Below are positions 59,659-64,000 of a stretch of 64,000 bases of DNA, one piece after another. Below the pieces are notes generated by a model, which was not told the DNA's origin, did no database searches, and was given only the letters and a program-made list of their open reading frames with translations. The position numbers and the translations under genes were made by a program. Source of the DNA: SABI01 sp028532915 (lineage in GTDB: Bacteria; Spirochaetota; Spirochaetia; Sphaerochaetales; Sphaerochaetaceae); NCBI GenBank assembly GCA_963677225.1, contig OY781923.1, positions 930,001 to 994,000 of the forward strand. The letters run 5' to 3'. Positions within the stretch are counted from its first letter, which is position 1. Every line of letters starts with the position of its first letter.

Positions 59659-61428
59659 ATGTCCACCCTACCGTGCTGGGATCTTGAATCTATCTATCCT
59701 GAATCTGACGATACGCTGTTCAATGCAGATATAGCATCACTATCTTCTGCAGCTTTGGAAATAGAGACTCTAGTCTCATCGAAACAAACAGCTTCTTTTG
59801 ACGACATCGTATTCAAGAAGCTCATCTCGCTGTATGAAACGATGTCAGATACCTATGAAACGATCGATGCCTATGCGAATGCTCTGCTGAGTGTGAACAC
59901 CGCCGATGAACGCGCGGTGCGGAAAGTGAATGATGCCGGCAAGGCCGGTCTGACGGTCCAGCGGATCCATGTGGCTGTCGTCGAATTCATGTATCTGCAC
60001 CGCACAGAGGTCGAACAGCTGCTGCAGAGGCCTTCCTGGGATTCCTACCGCTATGTGATTTCTCTTCTTCTGGACGAAAAACAGCATCTGATGTCATCAG
60101 AGATGGAAGATCTTGCCGCCGATTTGAACCGGTCCGGTTCGGATGCTTTTACACGTCTTCACGAAGCTGTCACTTCCAGTGCCTCCATCGAAATGGACGG
60201 GGAGAAAAAGACTGTCATTGAATTGAGAGCCATGGCTTTCGCCCCCGACCGGAAAGTCAGAAAGAAGGCCTTCAGCAAAGAACTCGAACTGCTTAAAGAG
60301 CATGAGACAGCTCTTGCCTTTGCTCTTAACGGAGTGAAGGGTACAGCTTTGACGCTCTATGGGAGAAGAAACTACAGCGATGCTCTTGAGAACGCACTCA
60401 AACAGTCGAGAATCAGCAGAAAAGTTCTCGATGCGATGATCTCATCAATTGAGGATCACCGGAGCATGTTCGAGCGCTATTTCACGGTTAAGGCTCATTA
60501 TCTAGGTCTCGATAGACTGTCTTTCTACGATCTGTTTGCTCCTGTGGGAGAGTCGGCATCATCGTACACCTTCGCCGAAGCCCGATCAGTGATCATAGAC
60601 CGTTTTTCCTCCTTCCATCCACAGATGGGATCGTTTGCGAAAATGGCTTTCGAGAAAGGCTGGATCGACTCAGCGCCTCATGCGGGGAAGGTAGGAGGAG
60701 CCTACTGCACCAGCTTTCCTTCGAGAAAAGAAACGAGAATCCTGTGCAACTATGACGGCTCCTTCGATGCACTTTCCACCGTTGCCCATGAACTCGGCCA
60801 CGGTTACCACGATTGGGTGACAAAGGACCTTCCCGCCTTACAGCGTCATTATCCGATGACATTGGCGGAAACAGCATCGATTTTCAGTCAGTTCATCATC
60901 TTTCAGGGAGTGCTGGAGAACAATAGCGGGCCCGAGAGCATCACTTTCATCGAGAGCTTCCTTTCGGATGCGAGTCAGACCTGTATCGACATCCTCAGCC
61001 GTTTCTATTTCGAACAGGAACTGTTCGAAAAGAGAAAGGAAGGCGAACTTTCTCCTCAAAAACTTTGCGATTTGATGACAGATGCTCAAAAGCGGTCCTA
61101 CGGCAATGGGCTGAAAGAAGAGGATCTGCATCCGTATATGTGGGCCGTAAAGGGCCATTATTACAGTGTCGATCTTCCATTCTATAATTTCCCGTATGCT
61201 TTCGGTCAGTTATTCTCTCTCGGTCTCTACAGAGAATATGAGAAAGACAGGGAGAATTTCCCTCAGCGTTTTGATGCCCTTTTGAGACTCACCGGAGTAG
61301 ACAAGGCTGAAAAAGTGACCGAAAGTGCCGCCTGTGATATCACAGACAGAAGGTTCTGGGATGAGAGTCTTTCGGTCGTGGGGAAATACATCGACCGGTT
61401 CTGTGATCTTACGGGGTATTCGAAGTGA
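59659..61428 (+). CDS. pepF: Oligoendopeptidase F (M3 family)
   Basis: 589 residues. Zinc protease motif HELGHG (377-382) followed by downstream Glu in ETASIFSQF. The N-terminal helical lid and the KGTALTLYGRRNY region match the M3B pattern. It is cytosolic and cuts imported short peptides; it complements the Opp transporter in this window. AAGGAG before ATG. Its stop overlaps the next gene (GTGA). Confidence 0.95.
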   Translation: MSTLPCWDLESIYPESDDTLFNADIASLSSAALEIETLVSSKQTASFDDIVFKKLISLYETMSDTYETIDAYANALLSVNTADERAVRKVNDAGKAGLTVQRIHVAVVEFMYLHRTEVEQLLQRPSWDSYRYVISLLLDEKQHLMSSEMEDLAADLNRSGSDAFTRLHEAVTSSASIEMDGEKKTVIELRAMAFAPDRKVRKKAFSKELELLKEHETALAFALNGVKGTALTLYGRRNYSDALENALKQSRISRKVLDAMISSIEDHRSMFERYFTVKAHYLGLDRLSFYDLFAPVGESASSYTFAEARSVIIDRFSSFHPQMGSFAKMAFEKGWIDSAPHAGKVGGAYCTSFPSRKETRILCNYDGSFDALSTVAHELGHGYHDWVTKDLPALQRHYPMTLAETASIFSQFIIFQGVLENNSGPESITFIESFLSDASQTCIDILSRFYFEQELFEKRKEGELSPQKLCDLMTDAQKRSYGNGLKEEDLHPYMWAVKGHYYSVDLPFYNFPYAFGQLFSLGLYREYEKDRENFPQRFDALLRLTGVDKAEKVTESAACDITDRRFWDESLSVVGKYIDRFCDLTGYSK

Positions 61429-62621
61429 GAATTGGTGATACCAGAGAGCTCACAATAGAGAAGATTGTCTCGAAAGGAGAAGCTCTTGCGAGAGACGGGA
61501 GCGATGTGTGGTTCGTTCCCCGGGCTCTTGAAAAAGAGAGGGTAGTTGTCCGCCTTGTATCCCAAAAAAAGAACATCTTCCGCGGAGAACTTGTCGAGGT
61601 CCTGCAGGCCAGTGAATTCAGAAAGACTCCCTTTTGTCCCTATTATGAAGTATGCGGCGGCTGTGATATGCAGCATATCGACCACACACGTCAGGTGAAG
61701 GTCAAAGAGGAGATCGTTCTCGAGAATCTGCGCAGAATAGGAAAGATAGAGACGGATGAACAGACACGGACATTCGAATATCTCGGTGCCCATGTTGATA
61801 AGATTGAACATTATAGAAAGAAAGTCAGATTCCAGGTCGACCCCGTCGGATTGAAAATCGGGTTTCTTTCGAAAAAGAGTCATTCGGTAGTCGATCTCGG
61901 ATCCTGTCCGATCCTTTCCTCCTCCTTACAGTCTCTCCTTCAGGATAAAAGAGAACTGCTGCTCTCTCAGGCTCTCAGAGAAACCGACCGGTTCGGGAAA
62001 GATTTCGTGACAGTCGCCGCTGTTGAGGGTGATGACAATCTCATCAGCCTCGGAGAGCAGATCGTCCCTGTGACCTGCGGCGAGAAGATTCTCTATGTGA
62101 ACTCCTCAGTGTTCTTTCAGGCCCATCAGGGTATCCTGTCCCATATGGTTTCAAGGGTACGGCAATGGGCTGAAGGTGAAACAATCATCGACCTGTACAG
62201 CGGGATCGGGACCTTTGCCTCGGCAGTGGAAAGTGAAAAAAGAACCGTCTACGCGATCGAGAAGGATCCCGCATGTCTCGCTCTGGGGAAGAAGAATCTT
62301 AAATATTCCACCTTCTTTACCGAAGATGCTCAAAGATGGGTAAAAAGATTTCCTTCACAGAAGGTGGGGACCGTCATAGTCGATCCGCCCCGCGGCGGAC
62401 TGACTGTGCAGGTGATCGAGTCAATCGGTAAGATAGCTCCGCAGAGGCTGATCTATATCTCATGCGACAGCGCCACGTTCGCACGCGATGCCCGGCTGTT
62501 CACTGAAAGAGGCTATAGTCTTGCATCGCTTGAATATCTGGAGATGTATCCGCACACGTCTCATACAGAGACCATGGCCCTGTTCGAAACGCAAAGGCCC
62601 CGTCAATACCGGAAAAACTGA
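61425..62621 (+). CDS. rlmD: 23S rRNA (uracil-5-)-methyltransferase, RlmD/RumA type
   Basis: 398 residues. Short TRAM domain at the N-terminus, then 4Fe-4S cysteines CPYYEVCGGC plus CPIL later, SAM-binding IIDLYSGIGTFASAV, DPPRGG and the catalytic Cys in SCDSATFARD. It methylates a uracil C5 in 23S rRNA (or tRNA in related TrmA). GTG start overlapping the pepF TGA. The exact target base is not certain, so RlmD-like is the safest statement. Confidence 0.85.
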   Translation: MRIGDTRELTIEKIVSKGEALARDGSDVWFVPRALEKERVVVRLVSQKKNIFRGELVEVLQASEFRKTPFCPYYEVCGGCDMQHIDHTRQVKVKEEIVLENLRRIGKIETDEQTRTFEYLGAHVDKIEHYRKKVRFQVDPVGLKIGFLSKKSHSVVDLGSCPILSSSLQSLLQDKRELLLSQALRETDRFGKDFVTVAAVEGDDNLISLGEQIVPVTCGEKILYVNSSVFFQAHQGILSHMVSRVRQWAEGETIIDLYSGIGTFASAVESEKRTVYAIEKDPACLALGKKNLKYSTFFTEDAQRWVKRFPSQKVGTVIVDPPRGGLTVQVIESIGKIAPQRLIYISCDSATFARDARLFTERGYSLASLEYLEMYPHTSHTETMALFETQRPRQYRKN

Positions 62622-62652
62622 GATTAATTGCCCGGCAGGAAATTGTAATGGT

Positions 62653-62681
62653 TTGAAAAGAGTTTGATCACATAGTATACT
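62653..62681 (+). promoter_or_regulatory. Promoter of the AI-2E-family gene, near-leaderless
   Basis: TTGAAA (62653-62658), 17 bases, TATACT (62676-62681). ATG comes 9 bases later without a ribosome site. Confidence 0.6.
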
Positions 62682-62690
62682 CTGACAATC

Positions 62691-63803
62691 ATGAACGAAA
62701 GCAACCGGCCCGGGCGGCACACTGAAAGGGATTTCGGTATTATCATCTCAGCTCTCCTCTTTTTTATCGCGTTGAGCAGTATACTCTCTTTCGCAGGTTC
62801 CGTCATCGAAGTGACCAGTTCCTTTCTCATAGGTATACTGATCGCATCGTTGATCAATGTACCGCTCAGATTCTTCGAACTGAAGGTGTTCACCAAAGGC
62901 TCATATCTCATGCGCAGAATCATTTCACTGGCAGTGACGATCATAATCGTTGTGCTGGTGCTGATCTCTCTGCTGTTCATCGTGGTGCCTCAGCTCAATT
63001 CGGCCTTCACCTCTCTGACCGAGTCGCTGCCGGTTCTGCTTGAAAGATCGGGAACTTATCTATCCTCGATTTCCCTTGATACACCCGATTGGCTTTCTAC
63101 AGTCGAACTCGATCTATCTTCGATCGAAGACAATGTGCTTGATATGGTCAAATCATGGGCCAGCGCGATAGTAGAATCGAGTGTCCAGATCGCCCAGAAT
63201 TTCGTCCAGTCGATCATAACCTTTTCTCTGTCATTCGTCTTTGCCATATACATACTCTTGAGAAAGGAAAAGCTGCTCGGACAGCTTGATTCGATCACCC
63301 GTGCATATCTTCCTTCGAACAGATATGCCGCGTTGAGCCATACGGGGAATCTGATTGCTTCGACATTCACACGGTTCATCTCAACTATGGCTGTTGAAGC
63401 GATCATACTCGGCTCGATGTTCCTCGTTACGATGCTGCTGTTCAGTTTTCCCTACGCCTTTCTCATCTCCTCGCTGGTGGCGGTAGCGGCCTTCATTCCC
63501 ATAGTCGGTGCGTTCATCGCAGCCTTCATCGGAATCCTCCTTATGCTGGTGACCGATCCTGTCCAGGCAATATGGTTTGCAATACTGTTTCTTGCACTGC
63601 AGCAGATAGAGGGGAATATCATATATCCGAGGGTCGTCGGCGATTCGATCGGACTTCCTGGAATATGGGTACTGTTCGCGGTCGTCGTCGGGGGAAATGT
63701 GTTCGGTATCCTCGGTATCTTTCTGGGGGTTCCGTTCGTTGCGGTCCTGTACGTTCTTGTCAGAGAGAACGTGAAAAGAAGACTGGACGGGAGACTCGAA
63801 TAA
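62691..63803 (+). CDS. AI-2E/PerM-family transporter
   Basis: 370 residues with seven or eight membrane segments. Layout matches the AI-2E family: paired N-terminal helices, a soluble middle region (about 110-165), then the conserved block IPIVGAFIAAFIGILLML, the QQIEGNIIYPRVVGDSIGL motif and LGVPFVAVLYVL. Despite the name, members also include ion exchangers and general permeases, so the substrate is open. Promoter spacing suggests a nearly leaderless message. Confidence 0.88.
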   Translation: MNESNRPGRHTERDFGIIISALLFFIALSSILSFAGSVIEVTSSFLIGILIASLINVPLRFFELKVFTKGSYLMRRIISLAVTIIIVVLVLISLLFIVVPQLNSAFTSLTESLPVLLERSGTYLSSISLDTPDWLSTVELDLSSIEDNVLDMVKSWASAIVESSVQIAQNFVQSIITFSLSFVFAIYILLRKEKLLGQLDSITRAYLPSNRYAALSHTGNLIASTFTRFISTMAVEAIILGSMFLVTMLLFSFPYAFLISSLVAVAAFIPIVGAFIAAFIGILLMLVTDPVQAIWFAILFLALQQIEGNIIYPRVVGDSIGLPGIWVLFAVVVGGNVFGILGIFLGVPFVAVLYVLVRENVKRRLDGRLE

Positions 63804-63816
63804 CAGAGGAAACGCT

Positions 63817-64000
63817 ATGGATTGGTATACACTGGAAGCTCTGGAAGCATTACGATTCCTATCGGTGGACATGAAAAGAGGTCTCTCTTCAGATCAGATT
63901 GAACAGAGAAAGAAACAGTACGGAGACAATGTTCTGACCGAACAGCAGCCGAAGACACTGCTTCAGAAGTTCTTCGATCAGTTCAAAGATATTACGATCA
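63817..64000 (+). CDS. Cation-transporting P-type ATPase, N-terminus, truncated by window edge
   Basis: The 61 visible codons (MDWYTLEALEALRFLSVDMKR...) match the N-terminal cation-ATPase domain, including GLSSDQIEQRKKQYGDN and a following KFFDQFKD. This is typical of calcium-type P2 ATPases. Ribosome site AGAGGA lies upstream. The catalytic DKTG core lies beyond the window, so ion specificity is unknown. Confidence 0.75.
   Translation, partial: MDWYTLEALEALRFLSVDMKRGLSSDQIEQRKKQYGDNVLTEQQPKTLLQKFFDQFKDITI

Noticed and set aside
1..64000. CRISPR array, tRNA or rRNA genes
   Set aside because: No regularly spaced repeats, tRNA-like cloverleaf ends or rRNA sequence were seen on reading the intergenic regions; a tRNA or covariance-model scan would settle this.

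Overview
The window looks like one contiguous piece of a bacterial chromosome of moderate GC. It is gene-dense, with short intergenic gaps, many 4-base stop/start overlaps and housekeeping genes throughout (eno, rplM-rpsI, ftsH, aroA, rimO, rlmKL, cysK). A spirochaete, possibly Sphaerochaeta-like, is my best guess. The reasons are relaxed lipoprotein boxes (FTSC, FVGC, FISC, LAGC), a lipoprotein ApbE/Ftp-type flavin transferase, a G1P-dehydrogenase-like gene, a TolC-type outer-membrane factor and a beta-rich outer-membrane candidate. This assignment is inference and no 16S is present.

Layout. 1-5.9 kb: end of an SDR gene, a phosphodiesterase, a tandem-PII/tandem-DUF1538 operon, a G1P-dehydrogenase-like gene and an aldo/keto reductase. 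5.9-13.3 kb: a compact flavin-based extracellular electron transfer (EET) locus of the Listeria type: polyprenyl synthase (DmkB), Ndh2 with a DoxX-like membrane tail, ApbE (FmnB), a truncated EcfT-like protein (FmnA), EetB, EetA and a PplA-like lipoprotein with three FMN-binding repeats. 13.3-17.5 kb: cysK, an FKBP lipoprotein, an anchored NUC1-type nuclease and a CPBP protease. 17.5-23.5 kb: AddB/AddA-like recombination nuclease-helicase. 23.5-27.8 kb: aroA-ltaE-EFR1-malY operon. 27.9-35 kb: oligopeptide transporter (oppA, then oppBCDF) with an unusually enlarged OppC. 35.3-43.1 kb: rimO, a UvrD-type helicase, rplM-rpsI-recX, eno and a GNAT protein. 43.2-46.4 kb: a strongly promoted surface/outer-membrane candidate, then a small gene split by an ISL3-family insertion sequence whose transposase carries an in-frame amber codon. 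46.4-51.5 kb: ftsH-hslO-rlmKL. 51.6-59.6 kb: a second SDR gene, then a TolC/HlyD/MacB-like efflux system followed by an NtrB/NtrC-type two-component pair. 59.7-64 kb: pepF, rlmD, an AI-2E-family permease and the start of a P-type ATPase.

How the genes work together. In the EET locus, Ndh2 would pass electrons from NADH to a quinone whose side chain DmkB builds. EetA/EetB would carry electrons across the membrane. ApbE, probably with flavin exported through FmnA, would attach FMN covalently to the three-domain surface lipoprotein PplA. No DmkA-type prenyltransferase is in the window.

A second recurring feature is promoter placement. At eight transcription-unit starts (eetA, apbE, the CPBP protease, addB, aroA, the GNAT gene, the second SDR gene and the AI-2E gene) a -10-like hexamer ends only 5-9 bases before the start codon, with no Shine-Dalgarno sequence. 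This suggests leaderless mRNAs. Other first genes (pplA, eno, oppA, the outer-membrane candidate) have conventional leaders and ribosome sites.
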